A stretch of DNA of 64,000 nt from Sodalis sp. dw_96 (GCF_018449575.1 NZ_JAAVUT010000017.1:1-64000); one strand, 5' to 3'; shown: positions 46,683 through 57,912, counted from the stretch's first letter. The notes: a model not told the origin generated them from the letters alone. Numbers and translations are program-made.

Positions 46683-47708
46683 GATAAAGCGCGCTATCGT
46701 CGGGCCAAGCAGCAGGATGGAAAGCAAGCGCAGGCTTTGCATGGCCATCACAAAGCCCATATCGGCATGGCTGCCGGCGGCAATAATGGCGACGGTGTCC
46801 AATCCGCCCGGACTGGTGGCGAGATAGGCGGTAAGTAGACTCACCGGCAACAGAAGAGTCAAAATCCAGGCCATGCCGCTGCACAGCAGGATCAATCCGA
46901 TAATTGACACCACCATCTGCGGCAGGGTTTTTAATGCCTGCGACACAATGGCCGGCGTGAACCGCAGGCCGACGCTCCAGCCGATAAAGGCATAGGCCAG
47001 CGCCAATAACCATTGCGGGACCTGCATGGTGAGGGTACCGGTGATATGCAGCGTGGCGCCCACCAGCATCGGAATCAACAGCGCCCCGGCCGGGATATGC
47101 AGCTTTCTGCCCAGCCACGCACCGGCGACGGCAATGATAAGCGTCGCGGCGAAATGATAATCCAGCGGAGGAAACCAGATTATCTCAGCCGGGGCGTTAT
47201 TCTGCGTCCCAAGGCTGATATGGGCCACCATAGCGGCGGCGGCCGCCACAAACAAGACGCGCAGATACTGCATAAACGCCACCAGCCTGACATCCGCGCC
47301 GAACTCCCCCGCCATCGCCACCATGGCCGACGCGCCCCCTGGTGAAGACCCCCAGGCGCCGGTGGGACCGGGCAAACTACTGAATCTTACCAGCAGATAA
47401 CCCGACAGGCCGCTTGCCGCCAGCGTCATCAGGACCACCACCACCACCAGCCACCAATAGGAAACCAGGATCCCCAGAATCGTCGGGGAAAGCACCAGGG
47501 CTATCATGCAGCCTATCACCGCCTGACAGCCGATAAACACTTTCGGCGAGATGTGCAGGGTAGATCCGGACAGGGCCATCACCACGCCCACCAGCATGGG
47601 CCCGAGCAATAACGCGGCGGGGAGATGATACAGTTGCAGGGCGGACCCCAGCACCAGCGAGAAAAACAGTAATATCAGCCACTGGAGAGGTAACGATAAC
47701 TTTTTCAT
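46653..47708 (-). CDS. AbrB-family (PF05145) membrane protein
   Basis: 351 residues, about nine to ten membrane segments in two similar halves. Each half has the family's Pro/Gly signature (LLLGPMLVG near residue 35 and LLIPMLVGATLHITG in the second half) and the paired SSPGGASAMVAMAG / TSPGGLDTVAIIAA motifs. Often annotated as ammonia monooxygenase regulator, a label without support; it looks like a transporter. In E. coli this position between corA and rarD holds yigF/yigG instead. The 3' end overlaps rarD tail to tail. Confidence 0.85.
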   Translation of the reverse strand: MKKLSLPLQWLILLFFSLVLGSALQLYHLPAALLLGPMLVGVVMALSGSTLHISPKVFIGCQAVIGCMIALVLSPTILGILVSYWWLVVVVVLMTLAASGLSGYLLVRFSSLPGPTGAWGSSPGGASAMVAMAGEFGADVRLVAFMQYLRVLFVAAAAAMVAHISLGTQNNAPAEIIWFPPLDYHFAATLIIAVAGAWLGRKLHIPAGALLIPMLVGATLHITGTLTMQVPQWLLALAYAFIGWSVGLRFTPAIVSQALKTLPQMVVSIIGLILLCSGMAWILTLLLPVSLLTAYLATSPGGLDTVAIIAAGSHADMGFVMAMQSLRLLSILLLGPTIARFISRNAAPRLT

Positions 47709-47918
47709 TGTTAATTATCTGTAACGCTAAAACAGTATGTTTTAGCATAAACCAGCAACAAGAGAAGTAATTATCGTACAAATTATCTTCGTATCACCTG
47801 CAAAAAGGCCTGTTTGCCCTCTTGATTTAAACAGCGAGATAAAAAGTCAGGCACTCGCGCCCGCTATAAAAGGTGCGGGCCGGAGATATGATGCCGGTTA
47901 AGTGGCGCAGAATGATCT

Positions 47919-48869
47919 TTATAACCAGTTTTTGCGCTTAAAGTACAGGTAGGGAGCCAAACCCGCCAAGATCATCAATGCTATCGCGCCGGGATAACCA
48001 AACGACCATTTCAGCTCGGGCATAAACTCGAAGTTCATTCCGTAACTGGACGCCACCAGCGTCGGCGGTAAAAAGACTACCGACACCACCGAGAAAATTT
48101 TGATGATGCGGTTTTGCTCGATATTGATAAATCCCATCGCCGCCTGCATCAAGAAATTGACTTTTTGAAACAGCGATTCGTTATGGGGCAGCAGGGATTC
48201 GATATCCCGCAGGATTTCACGCGCCTGTTCCAGCTGGCCGGAAGGCAAACGCGCCTTGCGCACCAGGAAATTCAACGCCCGCTGGGTATCCATCAGGCAC
48301 AGTCTAACCTTCCAGCCCACATCTTCCAACTCCGCCAGGGTGGACAGGGCTTCATCGTATTCATCGCCCTGATGTCCTTCCATAATCACCAGGCTCAGCG
48401 CTTCCAGATCGCTGTAAATATTCTCGATCTCGTCCGCCAGTTGTTCGATTTTGGTTTCGAACAGATCCAACAGCAGTTCATAGGCATTGCCGTCGGTAAG
48501 GGTCTGGCTGCGGGCGCGCATGCGATACAACCGGAACGCCGGCAGCTCGCGTTCGCGCAGGGTGTAGAGTCGGCCATCGCGGATGGTGAACGCTACCGTG
48601 GCGTTACCGGCGTGATCCTCGGCGTCTTCATAAAAAAAGAACGAATGGATATGCAGTCCGTCTTCATCTTCGAAAAAACGGGCGGAGGCTTCGATATCTT
48701 CCAGTTCAAGGCGGGTCGCCAGGCTTTGTCCCAGCTCATTCTGAACTTTTTCGCGCTCCTCGTTCTCAGGCTCGATCAAATCCACCCAGACGGAACTGGT
48801 TAACGTATCGCTTTCATCCAATTCAAGACGGGATAAGCGATTGTGATCCAATGTAAACGCGTTAAGCAT
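47919..48869 (-). CDS. corA: Magnesium/cobalt transporter CorA
   Basis: 316 residues, same as E. coli. A pentameric Mg2+ channel with a large cytoplasmic N-terminal funnel and two C-terminal membrane helices; the selectivity motif [13 protein letters not shown] is intact near residue 280. The frame opens 9 codons earlier, but [12 protein letters not shown] at 48869 is the family start; AAGGA lies 11 nt upstream, a long spacing. A long leader with a candidate 35-codon ORF lies upstream, as expected for Mg2+-responsive control. Confidence 0.97.
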   Translation of the reverse strand: MLNAFTLDHNRLSRLELDESDTLTSSVWVDLIEPENEEREKVQNELGQSLATRLELEDIEASARFFEDEDGLHIHSFFFYEDAEDHAGNATVAFTIRDGRLYTLRERELPAFRLYRMRARSQTLTDGNAYELLLDLFETKIEQLADEIENIYSDLEALSLVIMEGHQGDEYDEALSTLAELEDVGWKVRLCLMDTQRALNFLVRKARLPSGQLEQAREILRDIESLLPHNESLFQKVNFLMQAAMGFINIEQNRIIKIFSVVSVVFLPPTLVASSYGMNFEFMPELKWSFGYPGAIALMILAGLAPYLYFKRKNWL

Positions 48870-48908
48870 ACGCCATGGCTTCCTTAGCGGTATCAAGCGG
48901 GAAACGCA

Positions 48909-49016
48909 TTAGAAGTTGAAACCGGGGGTGAGAATGTCACCGGCAAGTTTCAGACCATCAAAGATCTGACTCTGAGCGACACATGCATGCGGGTCGCTGA
49001 CAACCACCAAGGCCAT
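48909..49016 (-). CDS. Candidate corA leader peptide (corL-like)
   Basis: A 35-codon ORF, MALVVVSDPHACVAQSQIFD to a C-terminal TPGFNF, ends 39 nt before the corA ATG on the same strand. Salmonella corA is known to be controlled by a translated leader ORF and Rho. I do not see a clear SD before this ATG and cannot check conservation, so it is a candidate only. The rest of 48870-49299 shows no other gene. Confidence 0.35.
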   Translation of the reverse strand: MALVVVSDPHACVAQSQIFDGLKLAGDILTPGFNF

Positions 49017-49299
49017 CAGCAAAGGAGGTAGCCTTAGTTGTACCTGATAAACAGATTATCGAGCCAGTATCTACTGGGGGCGTCCAAGGCGTAATCCTCA
49101 CACAATCATAGTGCGCGCATGTTACGCCGAGATGAAAAAGACTGTCAATACACAAGGACGACACAATGGCTTATTTTTTGCACGATTAGCTGAACAGGGA
49201 ATGGCTTGTTAGCAGTCTACTTAATGAATTGTTAGCAACGCCCGCCCCGGCCCCGGAGGCGTGGATTTTTTTATACCGGCCGTCAAGACATTGGCTGCA

Positions 49300-51462
49300 T
49301 CAAACCGTCTCCAGCCGGGCATAGGCCGCCACCAGCCATTTGATGCCCTGACCCTGGAAAGCTATCTGCAAGCGGCTGTGCTCGCCGCTGCCTTCCAGAT
49401 TGATAACGGTTCCTTCACCAAATTTGGGATGGCGCACCCGCTGTCCCAGGGTGAAACCACTGTCGTTTTCGCTCAGCGGCGTGCCCATGCGCTGATAGTT
49501 TGCCGGCCGTGACACGCTGGCCCGCAGGCGCACCTCTTCCACGCACTCCTGAGGGAGTTCACCCACAAACCGCGATGGCCGGTGAAAAGCCTCTTTGCCG
49601 TAAAGGCGGCGGGTTTCGGCATAGGTGAGGGTCAGTTTTTCCATGGCCCGGGTCACCCCCACATAGGCCAGCCGGCGCTCTTCCTCCAGCCGGCCGCCTT
49701 CGTCGAGGGACATTTGGCTGGGAAACATGCCTTCTTCCATGCCGACGATAAACACCTGCCGGAACTCCAGGCCCTTGGCCGAATGCAGCGTCATCAGCTG
49801 CACCGCGTCCTGGTACGCATCCGCCTGCCCTTCGCCGGCTTCCAGCGCGGCGTGGGACAGGAACGCCTGCAGGGGCATCAAATCTTCGTCCTCATCCTGG
49901 TAGCTGTACTGGCGGGTGGCGGTCACCAGTTCTTCCAGGTTTTCGATGCGCGCCTGGCCTTTTTCGCCTTTTTCCTGCTCATACATCATCCACAAGCCGG
50001 AATTTTTTATCACCCGATCGGTCTGCACATGCAGGGGGAGATCGGCGGTCTCTTCCGCCAGGGCCTCCACCAGTTCGATAAAGCGCTGCATAGCCGAGGC
50101 GGCGCGGCCGGCCAACACCCGCTCATTTAATAACTCGCGGGTGGACTGCCAGAGGGTGAGCTGGCGATCCCGGGCCGCTTGCCTAACCACGTCCAGGGTG
50201 CGATCGCCGATACCGCGGGTGGGGGTATTCACCACCCGCTCAAAGGCCGAATCGTCGTTGCGGTTGGCTACCAGGCGCAAATAAGCCAGTGCGTCCTTGA
50301 TTTCCTGCCGCTCGAAGAACCGCTGGCCGCCATAGATACGATAAGGCATGGCGCTTTGCAGCAACGCTTCTTCCAATACCCGGGATTGGGCGTTGCTGCG
50401 GTAGAGAATAGCGCTGTCGTTAAGCGCGCCGCCGCCCTCTTGCCAGGTTTTGATCCGATTGACCACAAAGCGCGCCTCGTCCAGTTCATTAAAGGCGCAG
50501 TAAATGGAAATGGGTTCCCCCGCGGCATCCTCGGTCCAGAGGTTTTTACCCAGCCGGCTGCCGTTATGGGCAATCAGGGCATTGGCCGCCGTCAGGATAT
50601 TACTGGTGGAGCGGTAGTTCTGTTCCAGGCGCACGGTCTGCGCGTTGGGAAAGTCATCGAGGAAACGCTGGATATTCTCAACCTGCGCGCCGCGCCAGCC
50701 GTAAATGGACTGATCGTCATCCCCCACGATCATCACATTGCCCTGGTCGCCGGCCAGCAGGCGTATCCAGGCATATTGAATGCGGTTGGTATCCTGGAAT
50801 TCATCCACCAGGATATTGCGGAACCGATCGCGGTAATGCTGCAGGATATGCGGTTTGTTCAGCCAGAGCTCATGGGCGCGCAGTAATAATTCGGCGAAAT
50901 CCACCAGCCCGGCGCGGTCGCAGGCTTCCTGGTAGGCCTGGTAAATACGCAGCCAGGTGGCTTCAACGGGATTACCGTAAGTTTCCACATGCTGCGGGCG
51001 CAGCCCTTCGTCTTTTTTGCCGCCGATATACCACATGGCCTGTCGGGGCGGCCACTGCTTTTCGTCGATATTCAGCGCGCGGATAATCCGCTTGAGCAGG
51101 CGCAGCTGATCTTCGCTGTCGAGAATCTGGAAATCCTGCGGCAGTCCGGCATCCATATGGTGGGCGCGCAGCAAGCGGTGCGCCAGGCCATGGAATGTGC
51201 CGATCCACATCCCGCCCTGACCCGTTCCGAGCAGGTGCTCTATACGATGGCGCATCTCCGCCGCCGCTTTATTGGTGAAGGTCACCGCCATAATGGAATA
51301 GGGCGAACTGTTTTCCACCGACAGCAGCCAGGCGATACGGTGCACCAATACCCTGGTTTTGCCGCTGCCCGCCCCGGCCAGCACCAACAGGTTGCCGCGC
51401 GGTGCGGCGACGGCTTCGCGTTGTTTGTCATTCAGGCCAGCAAGCAGTTCAGTGACGTCCAT
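49300..51462 (-). CDS. uvrD: DNA helicase II UvrD
   Basis: 720 residues, identical in length to E. coli UvrD and collinear. 3'-5' SF1A helicase of nucleotide-excision and mismatch repair. Walker A LAGAGSGKTRVL at residues 27-38, DEFQDTN and QSIYGWRGA, QNYRST, LMTLHSAKGLEF, and VGVTRA are all intact, as is the C-terminal Tudor-like RNA-polymerase contact region. A LexA box lies 56 bp upstream, so it is SOS-inducible. Confidence 0.98.
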   Translation of the reverse strand: MDVTELLAGLNDKQREAVAAPRGNLLVLAGAGSGKTRVLVHRIAWLLSVENSSPYSIMAVTFTNKAAAEMRHRIEHLLGTGQGGMWIGTFHGLAHRLLRAHHMDAGLPQDFQILDSEDQLRLLKRIIRALNIDEKQWPPRQAMWYIGGKKDEGLRPQHVETYGNPVEATWLRIYQAYQEACDRAGLVDFAELLLRAHELWLNKPHILQHYRDRFRNILVDEFQDTNRIQYAWIRLLAGDQGNVMIVGDDDQSIYGWRGAQVENIQRFLDDFPNAQTVRLEQNYRSTSNILTAANALIAHNGSRLGKNLWTEDAAGEPISIYCAFNELDEARFVVNRIKTWQEGGGALNDSAILYRSNAQSRVLEEALLQSAMPYRIYGGQRFFERQEIKDALAYLRLVANRNDDSAFERVVNTPTRGIGDRTLDVVRQAARDRQLTLWQSTRELLNERVLAGRAASAMQRFIELVEALAEETADLPLHVQTDRVIKNSGLWMMYEQEKGEKGQARIENLEELVTATRQYSYQDEDEDLMPLQAFLSHAALEAGEGQADAYQDAVQLMTLHSAKGLEFRQVFIVGMEEGMFPSQMSLDEGGRLEEERRLAYVGVTRAMEKLTLTYAETRRLYGKEAFHRPSRFVGELPQECVEEVRLRASVSRPANYQRMGTPLSENDSGFTLGQRVRHPKFGEGTVINLEGSGEHSRLQIAFQGQGIKWLVAAYARLETV

Positions 51463-51517
51463 AAAAAGCCTTCAATTACTAAAGCGGGGTGTCATCCCAA
51501 CGGTGACAGGGCAAACA

Positions 51518-51537
51518 TACTGGTTATTTATACAGCA
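51518..51537 (-). promoter_or_regulatory. LexA box of uvrD
   Basis: TACTGGTTATTTATACAGCA: CTG-N10-CAG at 51520-51535 with a T/A-rich core, fitting the SOS-box consensus TACTGTATATATATACAGTA, in the 85-bp yigB-uvrD gap. Confidence 0.88.
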
Positions 51538-51547
51538 AATACGACGA

Positions 51548-52264
51548 TCATAGCAAGGCTGTCAGGGATTCCAACCGCGAAATTTCCATATGCGGCAACA
51601 AGCGCGCGTCGGGGGCCTGGAGGAAATTGCCGCCGCGATCGTTGATCCAGCAGGCCTGCATGCCGCATTGTACGGCGCCGGTAATATCCGCCGCCAGATC
51701 GTCTCCGACATGGAGGATGCTTTGCGGAGGCAAGCCGAGCTTTTCCGCCGCCAGATGATACATATCGCGAAAGGGTTTGGCACGCCCGTCGGGACCGGCG
51801 CGCAGCACAAACGCGAAATAGCCGCCCAGGCCACAGGCCTCCGGCGAAGCATTGCCGTTGGTGATGGCTACCAGCGGCCAGCGCGCGCCAAGGGCGCGCA
51901 GCGTCTGATGAGTGATGTCGGGAACATCAATATTACTGCGCCAGTTGGCGAATTCCGCCATGGCGGCATCCGCGCCGACACCGGCCTCGGCGTCGCTCAG
52001 CCCTTGGCGGCGCAAGGCCAGTTCCAGCGCGCGCCGGCGCCATTGCGTCACATCGTGATAAATGTCCGGCTCCCGCTGACGCAGTTCAGCCCGGATGCGT
52101 CGGTAATAGGCCGCATCCAGGGTTTTCAGGGCCGGATGATAATTTTGCAAGAACAGCAGCGATTCCCGCTCGGTACGAGCGATCACCGGCCGATTATCAT
52201 AAAGGGTGTCGTCTAAATCAAAGGTTAATGCGCGCAAGGAGCGCAGCGGACGGTAAAAACGCAT
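51548..52264 (-). CDS. yigB: HAD-family FMN/riboflavin-precursor phosphatase YigB
   Basis: 238 residues. HAD motif [12 protein letters not shown], motif II ITNGN, Lys in GRAKPF and motif [12 protein letters not shown] are intact; the E. coli homologue dephosphorylates 5-amino-6-(5-phosphoribitylamino)uracil and FMN. ATG at 52264 overlaps the last base of the xerC stop codon (TGATG), so it is translationally coupled in the dapF-yigA-xerC-yigB run. Confidence 0.95.
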   Translation of the reverse strand: MRFYRPLRSLRALTFDLDDTLYDNRPVIARTERESLLFLQNYHPALKTLDAAYYRRIRAELRQREPDIYHDVTQWRRRALELALRRQGLSDAEAGVGADAAMAEFANWRSNIDVPDITHQTLRALGARWPLVAITNGNASPEACGLGGYFAFVLRAGPDGRAKPFRDMYHLAAEKLGLPPQSILHVGDDLAADITGAVQCGMQACWINDRGGNFLQAPDARLLPHMEISRLESLTALL

Positions 52265-53175
52265 CAAGACTTCCCTCGTTTGGCCCGGGGATGCGCGGCA
52301 TCATAAACCTGGGCCAGATGTTGAAAATCAAGGTGGGTGTAGATTTGCGTGGTGGAGAGATTAGCGTGACCCAGCAGCTCCTGCACCGCCCGTAAATTGC
52401 CGCTGGATTCCAGCATATGGGTGGCAAAGGAATGGCGCAGCTTATGGGGATGGACGTGGCTTTCTATACCTTGTTTTATCCCCCATTCGGCAAAACGTTT
52501 TTGTACATTGCGCATGGAAATGCGTTTACCGGTTTTCGCCACGAATACCGCATTGTCCTCGGGGGCGAAAAAATCCCGCAGCGCCAGCCAATGCCGCAGC
52601 CAGGTCACGGCGGATTTGCCCAGCGGCAGCTTGCGCTCTTTGTTGCCCTTCCCCACCACCCTCACTTCACCGGCGTCCAAATCGATATGGCCGCAATCGA
52701 GGTTCACCATTTCCGCCAGGCGCAGGCCGTCGCCGTACATGATTTCCAGCATGGCGCGATCGCGCACCGCCAGGGGATCATTGCTGTCAATGTCCAACAG
52801 ACGATCGACTTCGTCCACGTCCATGTTTTTCGGCAGATGGCGGCCGGCGCGGGGCGTGGAAACGCCTTTGGCCGGATTGGCCTTCAACAGTCCGCGGCCC
52901 ACCAGGAAATCAAGGAAACTGCGTAACGCCGACAGCCGTAATGCCAGGCTGGCGGCCTGTAGCCCCTGGCGCTTGCTGCGGGTCGCCATCGACCGGACAT
53001 GGGACACATCCAGCTGCGGCCATTGGGCGACACCCAGGTCATCGGCAATCTCAAGCAGTGCGGTTAACTGATGGGCATAACTGGCCTGAGTCAGCGGACT
53101 TAATTGCCGTTCCACCCGCAGATAGCGCAAAAACGCGTCCACCTCGGGCTGTAACGGCGAGTCCCCGGCGGTCAT
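52264..53175 (-). CDS. xerC: Tyrosine recombinase XerC
   Basis: 303 residues. Resolves chromosome dimers at dif with XerD. Core-binding N-terminal domain followed by a catalytic domain with the Arg of YGDGLRLAE, Lys of [19 protein letters not shown] and the nucleophile Tyr in TTQIYTHL. E. coli has GAG instead of GDG in the first motif, a mild change. Starts with ATGA overlapping yigA. Confidence 0.97.
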   Translation of the reverse strand: MTAGDSPLQPEVDAFLRYLRVERQLSPLTQASYAHQLTALLEIADDLGVAQWPQLDVSHVRSMATRSKRQGLQAASLALRLSALRSFLDFLVGRGLLKANPAKGVSTPRAGRHLPKNMDVDEVDRLLDIDSNDPLAVRDRAMLEIMYGDGLRLAEMVNLDCGHIDLDAGEVRVVGKGNKERKLPLGKSAVTWLRHWLALRDFFAPEDNAVFVAKTGKRISMRNVQKRFAEWGIKQGIESHVHPHKLRHSFATHMLESSGNLRAVQELLGHANLSTTQIYTHLDFQHLAQVYDAAHPRAKRGKS

Positions 53176-53876
53176 AGGCGAGCGACCCAGCGCACCAGCA
53201 AACCGGGCAACAGGGCGGCCAATTGTTGCAGTAAAACGGTCCCCATGCCGGTTTGATAATGCTGGCTGTCGCGGCTGGTGAAAATCACCATGCCGAGGGA
53301 GCCGTCTTCACCCATAAGGGTCATGGCCACCGAACCGACCTGTCTGGCCTGAGGCATTAACAGCAACAGCTCCGGGCCATTAAGGGTGCCCAGATAATGA
53401 TTGCCCTGGCCGAGGCGTTGAATGCGCAAAGGCTCAAACGCGGTTCTGGACAGGCCTAAATGGGTGAAATCCGACGGAGCGCCAATCAGCCATTTATCGG
53501 AGAATAATCGCAGATGAGCACCGGATAGGCCGAGGCTGCGCGCCCAACGTTGTAAACGGCTCAGGAAATCCTGCAGGCTTTCGGCGGTAGCCAGGTCGGT
53601 TTGCAAATCCAGCAGGCGATTGAACAACTGTTCATTCTCCGTCGCCGCCTCCATCAGCCGGCCGATGTCTTCTTCCAACTGCCGGATATGCTGGCGCTGG
53701 CGCGTTATCTGCCACTCCAGCAAGGAAACGCTGCCCCGATTGACATGGGGAATGCGCATTTGCTCAACCTGGAGAGCATTGCGGATAAAAAAGTCCGGAT
53801 TTTGTACCAGGAATTGCGAAACCGTACTGTCGTCCAGGACCGGCGCCGTCTCGACTTGTTCCCCGATATTCTTCAT
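53172..53876 (-). CDS. yigA: DUF484-family protein YigA
   Basis: 234 residues (E. coli 235). GAF-like DUF484 protein; [20 protein letters not shown] and [15 protein letters not shown] are the family signature, followed by a coiled coil and a GAF-like half ([20 protein letters not shown]). Function unknown, but its place between dapF and xerC is strongly conserved. The ATG at 53876 overlaps the dapF stop as ATGA; the frame opens 24 codons further upstream inside dapF. Confidence 0.93.
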   Translation of the reverse strand: MKNIGEQVETAPVLDDSTVSQFLVQNPDFFIRNALQVEQMRIPHVNRGSVSLLEWQITRQRQHIRQLEEDIGRLMEAATENEQLFNRLLDLQTDLATAESLQDFLSRLQRWARSLGLSGAHLRLFSDKWLIGAPSDFTHLGLSRTAFEPLRIQRLGQGNHYLGTLNGPELLLLMPQARQVGSVAMTLMGEDGSLGMVIFTSRDSQHYQTGMGTVLLQQLAALLPGLLVRWVARL

Positions 53877-54697
53877 AAATGAATAAACCCGTCGTAGATA
53901 TGCACCGCCGGCCCGGTCATAAAGAGCGGGTTGCCCGGTCCTTTCCAACTGATGTCCAATTCACCGCCAAGCAAACCGACCTTCACCTGGGGCGACAGCA
54001 GTCCCTGCTGGATCCCCACCGCCACGGCGGCACAGGCGCCGCTGCCGCAGGCCTGGGTTTCACCCACCCCGCGCTCAAACACCCGCAGGCGGATGTTCTG
54101 GGGATTGACCACCTGCATAAAACCGATATTCGCCCGTTCGGGGAAACGCTCATGGGTTTCCAGCAGGGGACCGAGGAAAGCCACCGGCGCGGTCTCGGTA
54201 TCTTCCACCTGAATAACGCAGTGAGGATTACCCATGGATACCACGCCGCACAGGACCGTCTGCTCCGCCACCCGCATAATATAGGTCTTTTCCGCTTTGG
54301 TGGCGCGAAAAGGCACGTCCTGCGGCTCGAATTTCGGTTCGCCCATATTGACCCGCACCAAATCGTCGTCGGTGATGGTGATGACCATCCGCTCGGTTTG
54401 GGTGCTGACGTGCAATTCCCGTTTATTGGTTAAGCTTTTCATCCTGACGAAACGGGCGAAACAGCGGGCGCCGTTACCGCATTGCGCCACTTCGCTGCCG
54501 TCGGCGTTAAAGATACGGTAATGAAAATCCAGTTCGGGATCGTACGGCGGCTCAACCACCAGCAGCTGATCGAACCCCACGCCGCAATGCCGGTCCGCTA
54601 AACGACGGATAAGCTCCGGCGAAAAATAGACATTTTGCGTTACGGCATCCACGACCATAAAGTCGTTTCCCAGACCGTGCATTTTGGAAAACTGCAT
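53873..54697 (-). CDS. dapF: Diaminopimelate epimerase
   Basis: 274 residues, same as E. coli. Converts LL- to meso-diaminopimelate for lysine and peptidoglycan. The two catalytic Cys are present: Cys73 in AQCGNGARC and the one in [12 protein letters not shown] near residue 217. [13 protein letters not shown] start is canonical. It is separated from lptM by a 195-bp repeat-filled gap. Confidence 0.98.
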   Translation of the reverse strand: MQFSKMHGLGNDFMVVDAVTQNVYFSPELIRRLADRHCGVGFDQLLVVEPPYDPELDFHYRIFNADGSEVAQCGNGARCFARFVRMKSLTNKRELHVSTQTERMVITITDDDLVRVNMGEPKFEPQDVPFRATKAEKTYIMRVAEQTVLCGVVSMGNPHCVIQVEDTETAPVAFLGPLLETHERFPERANIGFMQVVNPQNIRLRVFERGVGETQACGSGACAAVAVGIQQGLLSPQVKVGLLGGELDISWKGPGNPLFMTGPAVHIYDGFIHL

Positions 54698-54764
54698 AAC
54701 GTACTCCGCTGACTTACCCTGTGCGCAGCATAGCGCTTCTCTTGTCAGGATGCGACAGAATCGC

Positions 54765-54902
54765 GTTTACAGCACACTTTTGGCACTGTTTAGGGCCTTG
54801 TACCGCACCATTTACGGCACTTTCACGGCACGTTTACAACGCTCTTACGACATTATTTACCGCACTATCCAAGGTATTCTTTAAGGCACTCTCTAAGGCA
54901 CG
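54765..54902. repeat. Short degenerate repeat array (~11-12 bp unit) between lptM and dapF
   Basis: Variants of TTTACGGCACT recur about a dozen times (GTTTACAGCAC, ATTTACGGCAC, ATTTACCGCAC, CTTTAAGGCAC, CTCTAAGGCAC). The array starts next to the lptM stop and fills most of the gap to dapF. Confidence 0.75.
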
Positions 54903-55111
54903 ACAGAATCGCCGTTATGCGGCGCGTTGCTGCCGGGATCCGCCGTTTGCACCGGTGATTGGGTAGAGGTACTCGTCGTGGTCAGCTTGTGTGTCTGCGC
55001 GGGGTTAGTGGTTTTAGGTGGCGGCGGCATAAAAAGCGGCCCTTTTAACCCGCATCCGTACAATCCCAGTACTAAAAACGCCATTATCAAGGGGCGTAAT
55101 TGATTTTTCAT
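54893..55111 (-). CDS. lptM: LPS-assembly lipoprotein LptM
   Basis: 72 residues (formerly YifL; E. coli 67). Lipobox LGLYGC gives a lipidated Cys20, then GLKGPLFMPPPP, the conserved stretch that stabilises the LptDE translocon. The C-terminal half is low-complexity Thr/Ser/Gln. Upstream of dapF as in E. coli. Confidence 0.93.
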   Translation of the reverse strand: MKNQLRPLIMAFLVLGLYGCGLKGPLFMPPPPKTTNPAQTHKLTTTSTSTQSPVQTADPGSNAPHNGDSVVP

Positions 55112-55365
55112 CCGATTAAATACCTGTCATTCATGCTCTCTAGTCCTCTATCATCGCAGTTGGATCATGAAAAGCAATAGGAATCGATAGGAAGGGCTCC
55201 GAGTTCCACCGTTAAACTGACCGTTGATGCTCTCAACTAGGGGTGCGTAGGACAATTGCAACGCTCTACACTGGAGATGCCGAACGATTGTGATGTTCAA
55301 TGGATATGCAAGAATTAATTGGGGAGGCGACGGGGTAAGGGAAAATAATGCCTAAACCAGTATAA
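55112..55365. other. lptM-cyaA gap; cyaY absent
   Basis: 254 bp where E. coli has the frataxin-like gene cyaY, convergent with cyaA. No frataxin-like frame is seen on either strand and the gap is shorter than a full cyaY (about 320 bp). Confidence 0.6.
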
Positions 55366-57912
55366 TCAGTTCGAGCGCGCCTGCTGCTGCGACGCATCCT
55401 GTTCGTAGGTGGCGGCCACCAGATGCGACAGCACGCTGTTGCGGAACGGCACCACCTGGATGCGCCCGTCCAGTTGCACAATTTGATAGAACTGAGGCAG
55501 GTTGAAGTTGATGAAGCTTGAGCCGTAGGTAAATCGATCGTGGGACGAGGAATAAAAACGGCTCACGTCCCGTACCAGTTCTTCCTTGCTCCCCTCGCAA
55601 TGATGGTAAGCCTCGACCCGGTTGGTTTCATCAAGAATATAGATGTTAAAACCCTGCTCGTCCGAACTCTCTTCGAAGAAGAATTGTATGATGCCTTCGC
55701 TGGCAAAGCCGTCCACCACCGGCGGCAAATGCACTTTATCGGTTTCCATCTGTATGGACAGCCCGTGCAGCTTGTTATTGGAGATGGCGCCATAAAATTC
55801 AATGGCGTTTTCCAGCTTCTGCACCGATACGCTCAGGCGCTCGAAGAACAATCCCCAGGTCTGGCCGGCGACCCGAACCGCCTTGAAACGGGCCGGATCC
55901 TGACGGGTGCTGGAGAGTCGCAGTTCAATACATTCGGAAACCAGCTGCTGCACACGGGTACGAATCAAACCGCGCAAATGCTGGCTATAGCAGAACACTT
56001 CCACCGTGTCGGGGGGCGAGGCATCCTGATGCATTTTGCCGAGGATGGTTTTCAGCGCTTCCAGCACCGCCTGCTCGCCGCTGAAATGCAGTGTACGCAC
56101 CTCGTTCCAGGAGTTGCGGTACAGCAGATCGATGCTGCCCACCAGGCATTCCTGCTGCTGGCCGAAGCTGAAGACATCCAGCTTGCGAAAATCGAAATGC
56201 ACCACCTGATTGCGGAAAACGGCGGTGGGATCGTATTCGAGATTGACGATAATGGCCAGATGGCGGATTTCACAGGGGCTGTACAGCGCCTTGGGCGTCG
56301 GCGCGGGCACCCGCAGCGGGAACGTCCGGGAAACATCCGCCACCAGCTCCTGCAACCGGCCGAGATCGCACACATCACTGCCTTTGATATGCAGGCAGGT
56401 TTTGGCGGTCAACAGGCCGTTGAACCAGGCCCAGGCCACCAGCTTGTTCAGATAGCGGTTATATTCCAGCGGCTGATGGCTGATGATGGATTCCATCGAC
56501 GGCGACTGGTTATACAGATACCAGCCAGCCCGATTGGCGCGCCCTTGGGGCACATGGATAAACGTCAGGTGCTGCTCAGACAAATCAGGGGAAATCTGCG
56601 GATTGATAAGAGTGACCTTGCCGGGCAGCGCTTCGAATGCCGCATAGAGCTTGCGGGTCAATACGCCGATGTCCTGCGGGCTGGCGCTGACGCTCAGATT
56701 GTTCCGCCGGGCGAAACGAATCAAATTGCGATAGCTTTGCATCATGGCGTCAAGCAATTCATTATGTGCTTCCCGCACCTGGCCGATTTTCCAGTTGGCG
56801 CGATCGTCGAGCATGCTCAAACGCGCTTCGTCCCAGCCCCACTCCTTGACCTGCTGGCTGAGAATCTCCCGCCGCCAGACCACGCTTGCCGGGGTGGAGG
56901 ACAATTTCTCACAGACTTTAAGGTAAAAGCAGCGCCGCACCAGATCCAGCCGGGTCATATCGTTAATCTGAGTCAGGTAATGGGTTACCCGTTCCAGCAT
57001 CATGCAATAGGGATCCAGGCCGAAAGAGACGATCTCGCCATCATGGAGATGCTGTTTAATATTCATCGCCAGCAGCTGGGTGTGGGGATACTCCCAGGAG
57101 TAGGCTTCCAGCAGCAGGGTCTTCAGCACCGCTTTATATGGGGAGTCGATGCTTTTATAGAGCTGCCACAGGCTGGCGCCGAAATACTCTTCGGCGGAAA
57201 GCGTGCCCAGGCCGCCCAAATCCAGCCATTCGTTGGGGGTCAGCGCGCCGCGGGCATACAACGACATGACATATTCGTCGTAATGATCTTCTTCATCCCC
57301 CGGCACCATGTTCCACAAAATACGTTTGCCGGCCATGCGTACCGCGGTGCGGTAGAATTCGTCCAGCAGCAGTATATGCTGGGTGGACCCGCAATCATCA
57401 TCACCGAGATTGCCGCTTTCATTGTGACGGAAACGGTTCTCGTCAATAAGGAAAAAATTGACTTCCACGCCCTGGGCTGCGGCCCATTTTTCCAGCAGCA
57501 GGCATTTGCGTTGCAATTGGGCCCGTTCCACATTGTCGAGCCAGGACTGGTGACAGACCCAGATATCCAAATCTGAATTGGCGTTCTGGCCGATGGAGGA
57601 GGTACTGCCCATGGAGTAGACGCCGGTAATCGGGCGCTCGCCGCTCACCGGAACCACCAGCGGAATGGCCGATTTTTGGGTCATATCGGTCAGCCAGGCG
57701 GTTTGTTTATCATCAGACGTGTAAAAACAAACGCCGCAGGGTACGTTACCTTCGAGGTAACCCGGAAGCATTGGGTGATGATAATGTAATAAGGTTGGCA
57801 GCAGACTGTAGACTTGCTGAAAGGCAGGCCCCATGGCCGCCAATGCCCGATCTACCCGTAGTTGGTTGATCGCGTCCAGTCTCTGTTTCAGTGTCTCGAT
57901 ATAAAAGTACAA
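55366..57912 (-). CDS. cyaA: Class I adenylate cyclase
   Basis: 848 residues, equal to E. coli CyaA. Makes cAMP; N-terminal catalytic domain with [20 protein letters not shown] and DLDIWVCHQ metal site, C-terminal regulatory domain thought to respond to EIIA-Glc, with conserved His/Tyr-rich end. The start is TTG at 57912 ([13 protein letters not shown]), the same weak UUG start used in E. coli, with no strong SD. Its upstream region has a CRP site matching the E. coli one, implying feedback repression by cAMP-CRP. The last ~20 residues ([20 protein letters not shown]) diverge from E. coli. Confidence 0.98.
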   Translation of the reverse strand: MYFYIETLKQRLDAINQLRVDRALAAMGPAFQQVYSLLPTLLHYHHPMLPGYLEGNVPCGVCFYTSDDKQTAWLTDMTQKSAIPLVVPVSGERPITGVYSMGSTSSIGQNANSDLDIWVCHQSWLDNVERAQLQRKCLLLEKWAAAQGVEVNFFLIDENRFRHNESGNLGDDDCGSTQHILLLDEFYRTAVRMAGKRILWNMVPGDEEDHYDEYVMSLYARGALTPNEWLDLGGLGTLSAEEYFGASLWQLYKSIDSPYKAVLKTLLLEAYSWEYPHTQLLAMNIKQHLHDGEIVSFGLDPYCMMLERVTHYLTQINDMTRLDLVRRCFYLKVCEKLSSTPASVVWRREILSQQVKEWGWDEARLSMLDDRANWKIGQVREAHNELLDAMMQSYRNLIRFARRNNLSVSASPQDIGVLTRKLYAAFEALPGKVTLINPQISPDLSEQHLTFIHVPQGRANRAGWYLYNQSPSMESIISHQPLEYNRYLNKLVAWAWFNGLLTAKTCLHIKGSDVCDLGRLQELVADVSRTFPLRVPAPTPKALYSPCEIRHLAIIVNLEYDPTAVFRNQVVHFDFRKLDVFSFGQQQECLVGSIDLLYRNSWNEVRTLHFSGEQAVLEALKTILGKMHQDASPPDTVEVFCYSQHLRGLIRTRVQQLVSECIELRLSSTRQDPARFKAVRVAGQTWGLFFERLSVSVQKLENAIEFYGAISNNKLHGLSIQMETDKVHLPPVVDGFASEGIIQFFFEESSDEQGFNIYILDETNRVEAYHHCEGSKEELVRDVSRFYSSSHDRFTYGSSFINFNLPQFYQIVQLDGRIQVVPFRNSVLSHLVAATYEQDASQQQARSN

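Noticed and set aside
55540-57576. 678-codon plus-strand ORF
   Set aside because: Completely antisense to cyaA, which is collinear with E. coli CyaA; the ORF has no domain and no SD.
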